DNA of 64,000 nt from Ilumatobacter sp963746265 (GCA_963746265.1 CAVVAM010000006.1:130840-194839); one strand, 5' to 3'; counted from the stretch's first letter, positions 49,743-58,657 are shown. Numbers and translations: made by a program. The notes: generated from the sequence alone by a model not told the origin.

Positions 49743-50468
49743 ATGCAGCCTGGGTACGACCCGCCCACGGGCGAGCGCTGGAACGTCAACATGCCGGCCG
49801 TGATCGGTGTCGTGTTCGTGTTCCTGGTCGGCGTCGTCGTCTGGGTCATCGCCTCGTCCACCGACGACGAGCAGGGCCAGGGCTCCGACACGACCGTCGT
49901 CGGTGCGCCGACGACGGTCACCGCCGAGACACCGCCGCCGACGCTGTCGCCGACACCTCTGCCGATCACGGTGCCGGTCACCGATCCGGGTGCCACGACG
50001 ACCACGGCGCCGATCCCGGCGACGACCACGACCGCGGCGCCGCCGGCTTCGACGACGACGATCCCGGCGACCACGACCTCGTCCACACCCTCGCCCGCCA
50101 CGACCGCTCCCGGATCGGACGCCGACGCGGTGCCGGGCGACCTCGCCATCCCGGGACGTCCGATGCAGCGCCCGCCCTGTGACGGTGCGTACATCACCGT
50201 GCTGGCCTCACCGATCGGTGACCAGGCCACGTCGGCGGGTGTCGCGGCCGTGCTCGACCAGTATCCGGGATCCAACTACCTGCGCACCGACCAGACCTGC
50301 CCGTCGCTCACTCCCGACGTGGACGGTGCGCCGGTCTATGTCATCTACCTCGGACCGTTCGCCGTCGCCGCCGATGCCTGCTCGGCGCGCTCCGATGGGC
50401 CGGAGGGCGCGTACGCCCGGGAGCTGAGCGACGACCTGGGTCCGGACCACTCCGTCGACTGCCCGTGA
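49743..50468 (+). CDS. Single-pass membrane protein with Thr/Pro linker and SPOR-like domain
   Basis: 241-aa protein. A TM helix at residues 16-38 (MPAVIGVVFVFLVGVVVWVIA) is followed by a Thr/Pro/Ala-rich extracellular stalk (about 50-125). The C-terminal domain starts YITVLASPIGDQATSAGVAAVLDQYPGSNYLRTDQ and ends VYVIYLGPFAVAADACSA, which follows the pattern of SPOR-like domains attached to actinobacterial Ser/Thr kinases. Two or three cysteines (PPCDG, QTCPS, DACSA) may form disulphides outside the cell. It starts four bases after the previous stop. A cell-wall sensing or anchoring role for the secretion locus is plausible. Confidence 0.65.
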   Translation: MQPGYDPPTGERWNVNMPAVIGVVFVFLVGVVVWVIASSTDDEQGQGSDTTVVGAPTTVTAETPPPTLSPTPLPITVPVTDPGATTTTAPIPATTTTAAPPASTTTIPATTTSSTPSPATTAPGSDADAVPGDLAIPGRPMQRPPCDGAYITVLASPIGDQATSAGVAAVLDQYPGSNYLRTDQTCPSLTPDVDGAPVYVIYLGPFAVAADACSARSDGPEGAYARELSDDLGPDHSVDCP

Positions 50469-50519
50469 GGGCGATGGGGAGTTCTCCCCATCGCCCGTCG
50501 TCCGTGCGTTCGCCAGGAT
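50469..50519 (+). promoter_or_regulatory. Dyad operator and promoter B of the type VII-like locus
   Basis: The core dyad GGGGAG-TT-CTCCCC with AT (50476-50491) is extended here to a perfect 13-bp inverted repeat (50469-50481 with 50484-50496). A -10-like CAGGAT lies at 50514-50519, again 38 bases from the core dyad start, and the ATG of the PP2C-like gene follows six bases later, implying a leaderless transcript. The extended dyad begins at the base after the preceding stop codon, so it could also end the upstream transcript. Confidence 0.6.
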
Positions 50520-50525
50520 GGACCC

Positions 50526-51044
50526 ATGGAGTTGATCGCCGTCGACCCGTCTCCGGTCGACCGGGCACCCGTTGGTCCGTCCCTGCGAGGAGGCGCTGCG
50601 AGCGCGACCGGGCACGCGGTGACCGACCACGCCGTCGGCGTCGTGGTGATGAACATCGGCGACTCGCGGTGCTATCGCCCGGTCGCCGGTGCACTGACGC
50701 TCGTCACCCGAGATCACTCACACGTGCAGGAGCTGGTCGACCACGGGCGGATCACCCCCGCCGAGGTGCACGGCCACCGGCCCCGCCATGTCGTGACCCG
50801 TGCGCTCGGTGTCGACGCCGTCGCTCGACCCGAGGTCGTGGCCGTCACGGCCCCGGTGGGTCGGCGAGTGCCGTGTTCCGACGGGATCACGGCCGAGCTC
50901 CCGGCACGGACGATCGGACGGGTCCTCACTGACGTCCCCGACCCGCAGGTCGCGGCCGAACGACTCGTCGAGCTTGCGGTGCTGGCGGCAGTTCGTGACG
51001 ACGTGACGGCGGTGGTCGTCGACCAACACGGCGGGATGCCATGA
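50526..51044 (+). CDS. Half-length PP2C-type phosphatase domain protein
   Basis: 172-aa protein matching only the C-terminal two thirds of a PP2C Ser/Thr phosphatase. It keeps VMNIGDSRCYRP, LTLVTRDHSHVQELVDHGRIT, HVVTRALGVDA, VPCSDGITAEL (SDG motif) and RDDVTAVVVDQ (where active enzymes read RDN). The N-terminal motifs that supply metal ligands (the D-x-E-D and DGxGG segments) are absent. The first 30 residues are unrelated, and the upstream promoter and leaderless ATG leave no room for a missing half. It may be an inactive binder of phosphoproteins, or a decayed gene still expressed. It overlaps the FHA gene by four bases (ATGA), and a matching kinase lies at 57063. Confidence 0.75.
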   Translation: MELIAVDPSPVDRAPVGPSLRGGAASATGHAVTDHAVGVVVMNIGDSRCYRPVAGALTLVTRDHSHVQELVDHGRITPAEVHGHRPRHVVTRALGVDAVARPEVVAVTAPVGRRVPCSDGITAELPARTIGRVLTDVPDPQVAAERLVELAVLAAVRDDVTAVVVDQHGGMP

Positions 51045-51901
51045 CGAGCACCCGCTTCGCACCGGGCCCGGCGACGGCCTACGTGTCCGACGGCGTGCTC
51101 GCCGTGACGTTGGCCGAGGGGGTCGATGCCGAGCTCATGTCGCACTGCGCATCGATCGGAGAATGGTCGGCCCTCTTGGCCGTGTTCGCCGACCGGACCG
51201 ATGCGGCCGTGCTCATGCACTCCGACGAGCTGCTGCGGATCGCGGTCGTCGGTGCGGTCGAGGTCGAGGCCCACGGAACGGACGGTGCTCATCGTGTCGC
51301 CGGCGGGACGACGTGGACGACACGCGAGATCGCGGGGGCCCGAGCCGTCACGGTACGTCCGAGTGACGCCGTGGCCGAACCCGAGCCGGGGTACTGCGTC
51401 GACGCCGGTGCCGTCCCGGTCGCGGTCGTCTCACGGCGCCTGGTCACGACGGCCGACGACACGTCGGACCCGTTCGAGTCCCTGTTCGGCCGCACCGTGT
51501 CGCGCACGGTCGAAGCCGCCGCCGTCCGACCGGACGATGGCGACCTCCCGCCGCCGAACGTGCCGCTCGGCGTCCTGGTGTTCTCCACCGGTGAGCGGGT
51601 CATCGTGGACCGGTCGATGATGCTGGGCCGCAACCCGCATGACGTGGACGATGACGCCATCGACACCGGCGTGCGACGCGTCAGAGTCGCGAGCCCCTGG
51701 GTGTCGCGGCAGCATGCGATGATCCGGGTCGATCGCTGGCACGCGTCCATCGACGATCTCGGTTCGTCGAACGGGACCCGCGTGATGGCACCGGGAAGGC
51801 CGGTGGTGACCGTCCGACCGGGTCGTCCCGTCGACCTCGTGCCGGGCGCGGTCGTCGACCTGGGCGGCGACGTGTCGTTCGCCGTGGAGGAAGTGGCATG
51901 A
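51041..51901 (+). CDS. FHA-domain protein of the type VII locus
   Basis: 286-aa protein. The N-terminal 170 residues are an unassigned mixed domain (FADRTDAAVLMHSDELLRIAVVG). The C-terminal FHA domain (about 190-284) has the phosphothreonine-binding pattern: MLGRNP, then SPWVSRQHAMIRVD, then IDDLGSSNGTRV. Gly-Arg, Ser, His and Asn contact residues are all present, so it should bind phosphorylated partners, for example the kinase or FHA-linked ATPase encoded downstream. It starts within the ATGA overlap with the PP2C-like gene and ends in an ATGA overlap with the next gene. Confidence 0.82.
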   Translation: MTSTRFAPGPATAYVSDGVLAVTLAEGVDAELMSHCASIGEWSALLAVFADRTDAAVLMHSDELLRIAVVGAVEVEAHGTDGAHRVAGGTTWTTREIAGARAVTVRPSDAVAEPEPGYCVDAGAVPVAVVSRRLVTTADDTSDPFESLFGRTVSRTVEAAAVRPDDGDLPPPNVPLGVLVFSTGERVIVDRSMMLGRNPHDVDDDAIDTGVRRVRVASPWVSRQHAMIRVDRWHASIDDLGSSNGTRVMAPGRPVVTVRPGRPVDLVPGAVVDLGGDVSFAVEEVA

Positions 51902-52725
51902 CACAGTTGACCGCAACCAGCAAGCGGCGGATCGGCCCACCGGTCCGGCGGCGGACCGAGACGATGGAGCGCCAGATGACCACCACGACGACGAGTGACG
52001 ATGCTCGGTCCGCCCGGCCAGGGATCGAGTTCTGCGGTGCGGTCGTCGAGGTCGACCGCGATCCCTTCACGATCGGGCGGGACGCCGACTTCGTCGTCGA
52101 GGACGACAATCGTTTCCTGCACCGCCGGTTCCTCAGCCTCTCGCAGTCGCACGGGGTCTGGCTGCTCGCCAACGTCGGAGCCCAGCTCACAGCGACCGTG
52201 TCGGATCGTGACGGTCGGCTCGAGGCGTTCCTGTCGCCCGGTGGGGTGCTGCCGCTCGTGTTCGAGCAGACGCTCGTGCGGTTCACGGCCGGCCCGACGT
52301 CGTACGAGCTGCAGATCAGCCTCCCCGACCCGGCGTTCATCGCGAGTCGGATCGACGAGAACGACTCGGGCGACACGACGGTCGGGCGGACGGTGATGAC
52401 GCCCGATCAGATCCGGCTCGTCCTGGCGCTGGCCGAGCCGGCCCTGCTCGGCCGGGCTCGCGGCGGGACGGCGATGCCGTCTTCCGCCGAGGCGGCGCAA
52501 CGGCTCGGTTGGACCACGACGAAGTTCAATCGCAAACTCGACAACGTCTGCCAGAAGCTGTCGGCACAGGGTGTCCGGGGCTTGCACGGCGAACCGGGAC
52601 GGTTGGCATCGAACCGACGAGCCCGACTCGTGGAGTACGCGCTCGCGGTCCGGCTCGTGACCCGCGACGATCTCGAGCTCATCGACCGACCGTCGATGGT
52701 CGACGACGGGCCGGAACGCGACTGA
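51898..52725 (+). CDS. FHA-like protein with C-terminal helix-turn-helix-like segment
   Basis: 275-aa protein (ATG 51898). After a basic, disordered start, residues 40-145 resemble an FHA fold (FTIGRDADFVVEDDNRFLHRRFLSLSQ then VWLLANVGAQ), but the usual S-x-x-H and N are only partly kept (NRFLHRR supplies a histidine). Residues 165-230 hold LVLALAEPALL then AEAAQRLGWTTTKFNRKLDNVCQKLSAQGV, a winged-helix or helix-turn-helix pattern with a recognition-helix-like TTTKFNRKLDNVCQKL. This makes it the best candidate in the locus for a DNA-binding regulator, possibly acting at the GGGGAGT dyads. The DNA-binding role is inferred. Confidence 0.65.
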   Translation: MTQLTATSKRRIGPPVRRRTETMERQMTTTTTSDDARSARPGIEFCGAVVEVDRDPFTIGRDADFVVEDDNRFLHRRFLSLSQSHGVWLLANVGAQLTATVSDRDGRLEAFLSPGGVLPLVFEQTLVRFTAGPTSYELQISLPDPAFIASRIDENDSGDTTVGRTVMTPDQIRLVLALAEPALLGRARGGTAMPSSAEAAQRLGWTTTKFNRKLDNVCQKLSAQGVRGLHGEPGRLASNRRARLVEYALAVRLVTRDDLELIDRPSMVDDGPERD

Positions 52726-52731
52726 TCAGCG

Positions 52732-55700
52732 ATGCACCTCAAGCTCGGCGTGTTGGCCGACGGCCGAGGCGACGACGTGATCGTGGACGTCGACCCGCGA
52801 GCCACGGTGGGGGAGCTCGCCGTTGCGCTGTTCCCGAACGCGATGCCGACAGCATCGGGGCCCGACGGCCTGGGTCTCGTGGTCGACCTCGGCACCACCG
52901 ACCGCCGGATCGTGCCCCCGACCACCCCGGTGGAGGCATCGGGCATCAGATCAGGCTGCACCGTCGGCCCGATCACGTCACGGCTGGCGTCGTCCCCACC
53001 GGTCGCGGTCGCCACGTTGACCGTGCACGATGGACCTGATGCGCCCCGGAGCATCCCGCTCCACGCCGGACGCAACTCCATCGGCCGCAGCCGTGATCGC
53101 AACGTTCGACTCACCGACCCGCTGACGAGCAAACGCCATGCCGACGTGATCGTCGGCGACATCGTCGAGATCGTCGACGACGCGTCCGCCAACGGAGTGT
53201 TGATGAGCGGCCGACCGGTCAACCGAGCCGTGCTGCACGCCTCCGATCGGGTCGTGCTCGGCGCGACGACGATCTCGGTCACCCACCATGGCCATCGGGG
53301 CGGCCGGACGCTCCGGCACGCGAACGACGTACGGTTCAACCGCTCACCCCGCCTCGACCCTCGGTACGAGGGCATCGTGCTCGTCGCGCCGGAGCCTCCG
53401 GCACCCCCTACGCCGCAGCGATTCCCGATCGCGACGGTCGTGGCGCCGATCGTGCTGGCCGCCGCGCTGTTCGCGTTCACCCGGAACCTGCTGTCGGTCC
53501 TCTTCTTCGCACTCAGTCCGGCGATCATGATCGGGAGTTGGTGGGAGACGCGTACGGCCAACAGGAAGCAGGTGGTCGTCGAGTCGGCCCGCTTCCAGAG
53601 CGCACTGGGAGATCTCGCCGTGCAGCTCGAGTACGCCCAGCGTCTGGAGCGCATCGGTCGTCGCCACGAGCACCCGAGCGTCGTCGCACTGATCGAGGCA
53701 GTCGACGCACGAACGCCCCTCCTCTGGACGCGCCGACCCGACCACGATTCGTTCGGGGACGTTCGGCTCGGTCTCGGCACCCAGCCGTCGCGGAACTCGG
53801 TGGAGATGCCGTCGGCCAACAAGACCCTTCCCGGACTCTGGCGGGAACTCACCGACACCGTCGCCCGGTTCGCGAACGTGGCCGGTGTGCCGGTCGTGGC
53901 CGACGTCGCCTGCTGCGGCAACGTCGGCGTCGGTGGCCCCGAACGAGTCGCCGATCCCGTCGTGCGAGGCCTGCTCGCGCAGTACGTCGCCCTGCACTCG
54001 CCGGCCGAGCTCATCGTCGCCGCATTCGCCCCCGGCGACGGATGGGACTGGCTGAAGTGGTTGCCACACGCCGACGGCGACCGCCTCGCCGGGAACGCCG
54101 CGGAGGCCATGGCGCTCGCCGCGTGGGTCGAAGCGCTCATCGACGAACGTCGGTCGGTACGCGCCTCCGACAACGGTCCAGCACCCCTGCCGTGGGTGCT
54201 CGTGTTCGTCCACGACGATGCTCCGGTCGAGCGTGCCCGCCTCGTCCAGGTGGCCGAGCTGGGTCCGCGGGTCGGGGTCCACGTGGTGTGGTACTCGGCC
54301 AGCGTCGAGCGTCTGCCCGCCGCATGTCGCGCGTTCGTCGACGTGGACGCCAACACCGGTCGCGGGAGAGCAGGCTTCGTGCTCGCCGGGCACACCGTCG
54401 CCGACCTCGAGATCGAACCGGCCGGCCTCGCCGCGACGACCCGGTTGGCCCGTCAGCTCAGCCCGCTCGTCGACAGCGGGGCGCCGATCGACACGTCGTC
54501 GGAGCTGCTCCGATCCGTCGCGTTCGTCGACCTGGCCGGCCACGACCTGGCCGTCTCGCCCGACGCGGTCGCCGACCGCTGGCGCCAGAGCGAGTCGCTC
54601 CCGTCGGACGTCCCGGCGCCTCGCCGCCGGGACCACGGCCTCCGGGCGGTGGTCGGCCACTCCGTCGACGGACCGATCCACCTCGATTTGCGGTCCCAGG
54701 GACCGCACGCACTCGTCGGCGGCACCACCGGATCGGGCAAGAGCGAGTTCCTCCAGAGCTGGATCCTCGGCCTCGCGGTCGACAACAGCCCGTCCCGCGT
54801 CACGTTCCTGCTCGTCGACTACAAAGGTGGCGCAGCGTTCGCCGACTGCGTGGAGTTGCCGCACTGCGTCGGCCTCGTGACCGACCTCGGCCCGCACCTG
54901 GTGCGGCGCGCGCTGGCATCGCTCGACGCCGAACTGCGCCACCGCGAGCAGGTGCTGCACGATCACCGAGCCAAGGACCTCGTCGAACTCGAGCGGCGGA
55001 ACGAGCCCGGTTGCCCACCCAGCCTGGTCATCGTCGTCGACGAGTTCGCTGCGCTGGTGAACGAGGTGCCCGAGTTCGTCGATGGCGTCGTCAACATCGC
55101 ACAGCGCGGTCGGTCGCTCGGCCTGCACCTCGTGCTCGCCACCCAGCGACCGTCCGGCGTGATCAAGGACAATCTCCGCGCCAACACCAACCTCCGGATT
55201 GCGCTCCGCATGGCCGACGACGGTGACTCCGACGACGTGATCGGGACATCGCAGGCGGCGATGTTCGACCCCGACATTCCGGGACGGGCGATCGTCAAGT
55301 CGGGGCCCGGTCGCGTCACCGCGTTCCAGGCGGCCTACTCGGGCGGCCACTTCGCGGGCCGGGCCGCACGAAGACCGATCGAGGTGTCGACGCTACGGTT
55401 CGGCCCTCCGCTTCGACGCGATGTCGGGGCGCCGCCGACGGTGATCGACGCGACACCGGCCGGCCCGTCCGACATCGAACGGGTGGTGCGCACCATCGTC
55501 CGCGCTGCGAGGCACCTCCGTCTCCCTCAGCCGCGGCGGCCGTGGCTGCCGACACTGGCGACTCGGTACCGCCTCGAGGCGCTCCCGACCGATCGCTCCG
55601 ATGACACGATCGTGTTCGCTGTCGCCGACGATCCGGACCGTCAGCGCCAGCCGGTGGTGGCATTTCGTCCCGATGTCGACGGCAACCTGGCCGTCTACGG

Positions 55701-57066
55701 CACCGGCGGCACCGGCAAGAGCGGTGCGCTGCGAACGATCGGGCTCGCGGCGGGGTTCGGCACGGCGCGCGGCGGGCCCGTCTTCGTGTACGGCCTCGAT
55801 TTCGGTTCGGGCGGGCTCCAGCCGCTCGCCCCGCTGCCGCACGTCGGCAGCATCATCCCCGGTGTCGATCGCGAACGGGTGCAACGGCTGCTGGGCTTCC
55901 TGCAGGGCGTGATCGACGACCGAGCCGAGCGGTTCGCACGTGCCGAAGCGGCGACGATCAGCGACTACCGCCGCCGGAGCGGTGACCGTGACGAGGCGCG
56001 GATCCTCGTGCTCGTCGACGGCATCGGCGCATTCCGGACCGAGTACGAAGGCGGCCTGCTGAACCGATGGTGGGAGCTCTTTCTCACGATCGCGGCCGAA
56101 GGGCGCGCCCTGGGAGTCCACGTCGTCATGTCGGCAGACCGGCCGTCGGCCGTGTCGTCGAGTCTCGCATCGTCGGTGCAGCGCCATCTCGTGCTTCGCC
56201 TGGCCAATGAGATGGACTATGCGGTCGCCCGGGTGCCGGCCGATGCCTACGACGCCGGGACGCCGCCCGGGCGCGGCTTCTTCGACGGTCGCGAGGTCCA
56301 GGTCGCCGTGATCGGCGGCGTCGACGACCTCGCCCGGCAAGGGACGGCGATCGAGCGCTGCGGCGCCGCCATGGAACGCAACGGGGTGATGGCTGCGCCG
56401 CCGATCGAGTCGCTGCCGAACCAGGTGTCGCTCAGCGAGCTCGAGCCGGGACGCGGACCGTGGATCGGTCTGAGCGACGACACGCTCGCGCCCCTCGGCT
56501 TCCAACCCCAAGGCGCCTTCCTCGTCACTGGTGCGCCCCGCAGCGGCCGGAGCACGACGGTGTCGACCATGGTCTGCAGCATCGCGATGGTACGACCCGG
56601 CACCGACTTCGTGCTGTTCGGACGACGCCGGTCGCCGTTGGCATCGGCGACCCGGTGGGCTGCGGCCGCGCACGGCCCGATGGAGATCGAGCAGCTCGCG
56701 GTGAAGCTCTCGGATCGCCTCGTCGATGCGGCCGGCCGGTCGATCGTCATCGTGATCGAGGCGATCGGGGAACTGGTCGACACCGAGGCCGACATGCCGC
56801 TGCAGGACCTCGTTCGGGCCTGTCGTGAGCAGGGGATCTTCGTGATCGCCGAGGGCGAGACGAGCAGCGTCGGCGGGTCATGGCCCCTGCTCCAGGCGAT
56901 CAAGTCGTTCCGGTTCGGCATCGTGCTCCAGCCCGACCAGATGGACGGCGACATGCTGTTCAAGACGCCGTTCCCGCGGACCACGCGGGGCGAATTCCCC
57001 GCCGGGCGCGGTCTGATGGTGCAAGGTGGGCGCGTGTGCAAGGTGCAAGTGGCGTTGCCCGAATGA
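52732..57066 (+). CDS. EssC/EccC-like FtsK-SpoIIIE ATPase with N-terminal FHA domain
   Basis: 1444-aa motor protein of type VII secretion. Residues 1-90 look ubiquitin-like. An FHA domain (about 105-180) has GRNSIGRSRDRNVRLTDPLTSKRHADVIV and DDASANGVLM. Two TM helices lie at about 231-270. Three FtsK-type ATPase modules follow. The first has Walker A GGTTGSGKSEF (about 662) and Walker B VIVVDEFAAL. The second has GTGGTGKSGAL (about 990) and Walker B LVLVDGIGAF. The third is degenerate, with GAPRSGRSTT (Lys to Arg) and IVIVIEAIGEL (Asp to Glu). An N-terminal FHA is a feature of Firmicute EssC (T7SSb) rather than mycobacterial EccC. It overlaps the kinase gene (ATGA). I see no eccB, eccD, eccE or mycP in the locus. 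Confidence 0.9.
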   Translation: MHLKLGVLADGRGDDVIVDVDPRATVGELAVALFPNAMPTASGPDGLGLVVDLGTTDRRIVPPTTPVEASGIRSGCTVGPITSRLASSPPVAVATLTVHDGPDAPRSIPLHAGRNSIGRSRDRNVRLTDPLTSKRHADVIVGDIVEIVDDASANGVLMSGRPVNRAVLHASDRVVLGATTISVTHHGHRGGRTLRHANDVRFNRSPRLDPRYEGIVLVAPEPPAPPTPQRFPIATVVAPIVLAAALFAFTRNLLSVLFFALSPAIMIGSWWETRTANRKQVVVESARFQSALGDLAVQLEYAQRLERIGRRHEHPSVVALIEAVDARTPLLWTRRPDHDSFGDVRLGLGTQPSRNSVEMPSANKTLPGLWRELTDTVARFANVAGVPVVADVACCGNVGVGGPERVADPVVRGLLAQYVALHSPAELIVAAFAPGDGWDWLKWLPHADGDRLAGNAAEAMALAAWVEALIDERRSVRASDNGPAPLPWVLVFVHDDAPVERARLVQVAELGPRVGVHVVWYSASVERLPAACRAFVDVDANTGRGRAGFVLAGHTVADLEIEPAGLAATTRLARQLSPLVDSGAPIDTSSELLRSVAFVDLAGHDLAVSPDAVADRWRQSESLPSDVPAPRRRDHGLRAVVGHSVDGPIHLDLRSQGPHALVGGTTGSGKSEFLQSWILGLAVDNSPSRVTFLLVDYKGGAAFADCVELPHCVGLVTDLGPHLVRRALASLDAELRHREQVLHDHRAKDLVELERRNEPGCPPSLVIVVDEFAALVNEVPEFVDGVVNIAQRGRSLGLHLVLATQRPSGVIKDNLRANTNLRIALRMADDGDSDDVIGTSQAAMFDPDIPGRAIVKSGPGRVTAFQAAYSGGHFAGRAARRPIEVSTLRFGPPLRRDVGAPPTVIDATPAGPSDIERVVRTIVRAARHLRLPQPRRPWLPTLATRYRLEALPTDRSDDTIVFAVADDPDRQRQPVVAFRPDVDGNLAVYGTGGTGKSGALRTIGLAAGFGTARGGPVFVYGLDFGSGGLQPLAPLPHVGSIIPGVDRERVQRLLGFLQGVIDDRAERFARAEAATISDYRRRSGDRDEARILVLVDGIGAFRTEYEGGLLNRWWELFLTIAAEGRALGVHVVMSADRPSAVSSSLASSVQRHLVLRLANEMDYAVARVPADAYDAGTPPGRGFFDGREVQVAVIGGVDDLARQGTAIERCGAAMERNGVMAAPPIESLPNQVSLSELEPGRGPWIGLSDDTLAPLGFQPQGAFLVTGAPRSGRSTTVSTMVCSIAMVRPGTDFVLFGRRRSPLASATRWAAAAHGPMEIEQLAVKLSDRLVDAAGRSIVIVIEAIGELVDTEADMPLQDLVRACREQGIFVIAEGETSSVGGSWPLLQAIKSFRFGIVLQPDQMDGDMLFKTPFPRTTRGEFPAGRGLMVQGGRVCKVQVALPE

Positions 57067-58574
57067 TCACGATCGACGGCTACTCCGACATCGATCGCAT
57101 CGGTCGCGGTGGCCTCGGCGATGTGTACCGGGCCACGCGGATCTCGACGGGTGCCACCGTCGCGATCAAGGTGCTCCGCGACGTCTCCGACGAGTCGACC
57201 GCGTGGCACCGCACCCGGCGTGAGCTGACCGCGTTGGTGGCACTCGCCGGGCACGCCCACGTCATCCAGCTGCTCGAGGTGCTCGACCTGCCCGAGGGTC
57301 CGGCGCTCGTGATGGAACATGCGTCGGGTGGTTCGGTCGCAGAGCTGATGCTGCGGCGCGACCGTCCGCTCACCGTGGGCGAGACGGTGCTCGTCGGGCG
57401 CCACACCGCCACGGCGTTGGTGGCGGCGCACGCTCAGGGCATCGTGCATCGCGACGTCAAGCCGCAGAACCTGCTGATCGACGCGTACGGCCAGGTCAAG
57501 CTGTGCGACTTCGGCATCGCGGCGATGGCCCGCTCCGATGACTTTCGGGCTCGAACGAGTGCCGTGTCGATGCGGTACGCCAGCCCGGAGGACCTCGATG
57601 ACGAGATCGAGGTCGGTCCTGCGTCCGACGTCTACTCACTCGGTGCCACGATGCTGCACCTGGCGCGCGGTGCTCCACCGACGCTGAAGGAACGGCTCGC
57701 ACCGTGGTATCCACCGGCGACCGACGACGTCGAACTGGCCGCACTCGACGCCGTCATTGCCGCGTGCCTGCACCCGACGCCCGGTGTGCGTCCGACGGCG
57801 GCCGAGGTCGCCGGTGATCTCGAGCGCTTGGGGTGGTCGATCGACGAACAGAACCGGGCGCACGCCTTCCATCCGGCCGACCTCGAAACGGCACTCGACG
57901 ACGTGACGGCCGACCCCCGCCCCGCGGTCGTCGCCGACGTGTCACCCGCGCTGCGGGGCGACGACGAGCCGACCATACGACGTGTTCCCGATCATGAGGT
58001 CGAATCGACGGAGGCACCGGCCGACGACACGATCCACCGAAACGACCGTCGGACCCCGCACCCGTCGCGGCCGAAGCGTCGGTGGCCGTGGATCGTCGGA
58101 GGTGTCGTCGTCGTGTTCGGCGCGCTGTGGGCGGTGCTGTCGATCCGCGGCGCGTCGGACGCGCCGACGGTCGAGACCGTCGCTCGACCCGCGGGCCTGA
58201 CGCCGATCACCGACCTCGATTGGCCGCTCGGCGAGGTCGGTGTCTGCCTCGTCCAGGTCGCCGACCGGCTCGATGCCGTGTCGTGTGCCGAGCCTCACGA
58301 TCTCCAGCGGATCGCCGTCGGCATGCTCGACCCCACCGACTTCGGACCGGACGCCCGGTACGAGCGCGACGTTGTGCAGGAGGCAGTTCGGACATCGTGC
58401 GCAGGCGAGTTCGAGTCGGTCGTCGGTTCGCCGCCGGCGGATAGCGGCCTCGACGTGCCGTTCAGCGCCCCGTCCGTCGACAGCTGGGAACGCGACGGCG
58501 ACCGGACGTTCCAGTGTCTGGTCGGAGTCGACGGTCGGCGCCTCGTCGGTGACGTCGTGGCTGACGGGCGCTGA
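57063..58574 (+). CDS. Membrane Ser/Thr protein kinase with extracellular septum-formation-like domain
   Basis: 503-aa PknB-type kinase. Gly-loop GRGGLGDVYRA (14-24), catalytic Lys36 in VAIKVL, the catalytic loop HRDVKPQNLL (about 128-137), DFG (about 149) and YASPEDL (an SPE in place of APE) are present, so it should be active. A charged linker (about 270-335) with Thr-containing DEPTIRRVPDHEV may be phosphorylated and bind FHA domains. A TM helix at about 343-362 (WIVGGVVVVFGALWAVLSI) leads to an extracellular domain with VGVCLVQVADRLDAVSCAEPHDLQRIAVG then TSCAGEFESVVGS and RTFQCLVG, the four-cysteine pattern of septum-formation (PF13845-type) domains. It lies directly after the EssC-like gene and likely signals to the FHA proteins. 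Confidence 0.9.
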   Translation: MITIDGYSDIDRIGRGGLGDVYRATRISTGATVAIKVLRDVSDESTAWHRTRRELTALVALAGHAHVIQLLEVLDLPEGPALVMEHASGGSVAELMLRRDRPLTVGETVLVGRHTATALVAAHAQGIVHRDVKPQNLLIDAYGQVKLCDFGIAAMARSDDFRARTSAVSMRYASPEDLDDEIEVGPASDVYSLGATMLHLARGAPPTLKERLAPWYPPATDDVELAALDAVIAACLHPTPGVRPTAAEVAGDLERLGWSIDEQNRAHAFHPADLETALDDVTADPRPAVVADVSPALRGDDEPTIRRVPDHEVESTEAPADDTIHRNDRRTPHPSRPKRRWPWIVGGVVVVFGALWAVLSIRGASDAPTVETVARPAGLTPITDLDWPLGEVGVCLVQVADRLDAVSCAEPHDLQRIAVGMLDPTDFGPDARYERDVVQEAVRTSCAGEFESVVGSPPADSGLDVPFSAPSVDSWERDGDRTFQCLVGVDGRRLVGDVVADGR

Positions 58575-58576
58575 CC

Positions 58577-58620
58577 GGGGAGTCCTGCCCATTCACAGAT
58601 CGAAGGCGGGTGCGTAGCGT
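58577..58620 (+). promoter_or_regulatory. Dyad operator and promoter C of the type VII-like locus
   Basis: GGGGAGTCCTGCCCAT at 58577-58592 (one mismatch in the dyad) is followed by a -35-like TTCACA (58592-58597), 17 bases, and a -10-like TAGCGT (58615-58620). The spacing is identical to promoters A and B. It starts two bases after the kinase stop and lies 38 bases before the WXG-hydrolase start. Confidence 0.65.
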
Positions 58621-58657
58621 CCCAGTCGACGGGTCGGCGACCCGGGAGGGAGACGAG

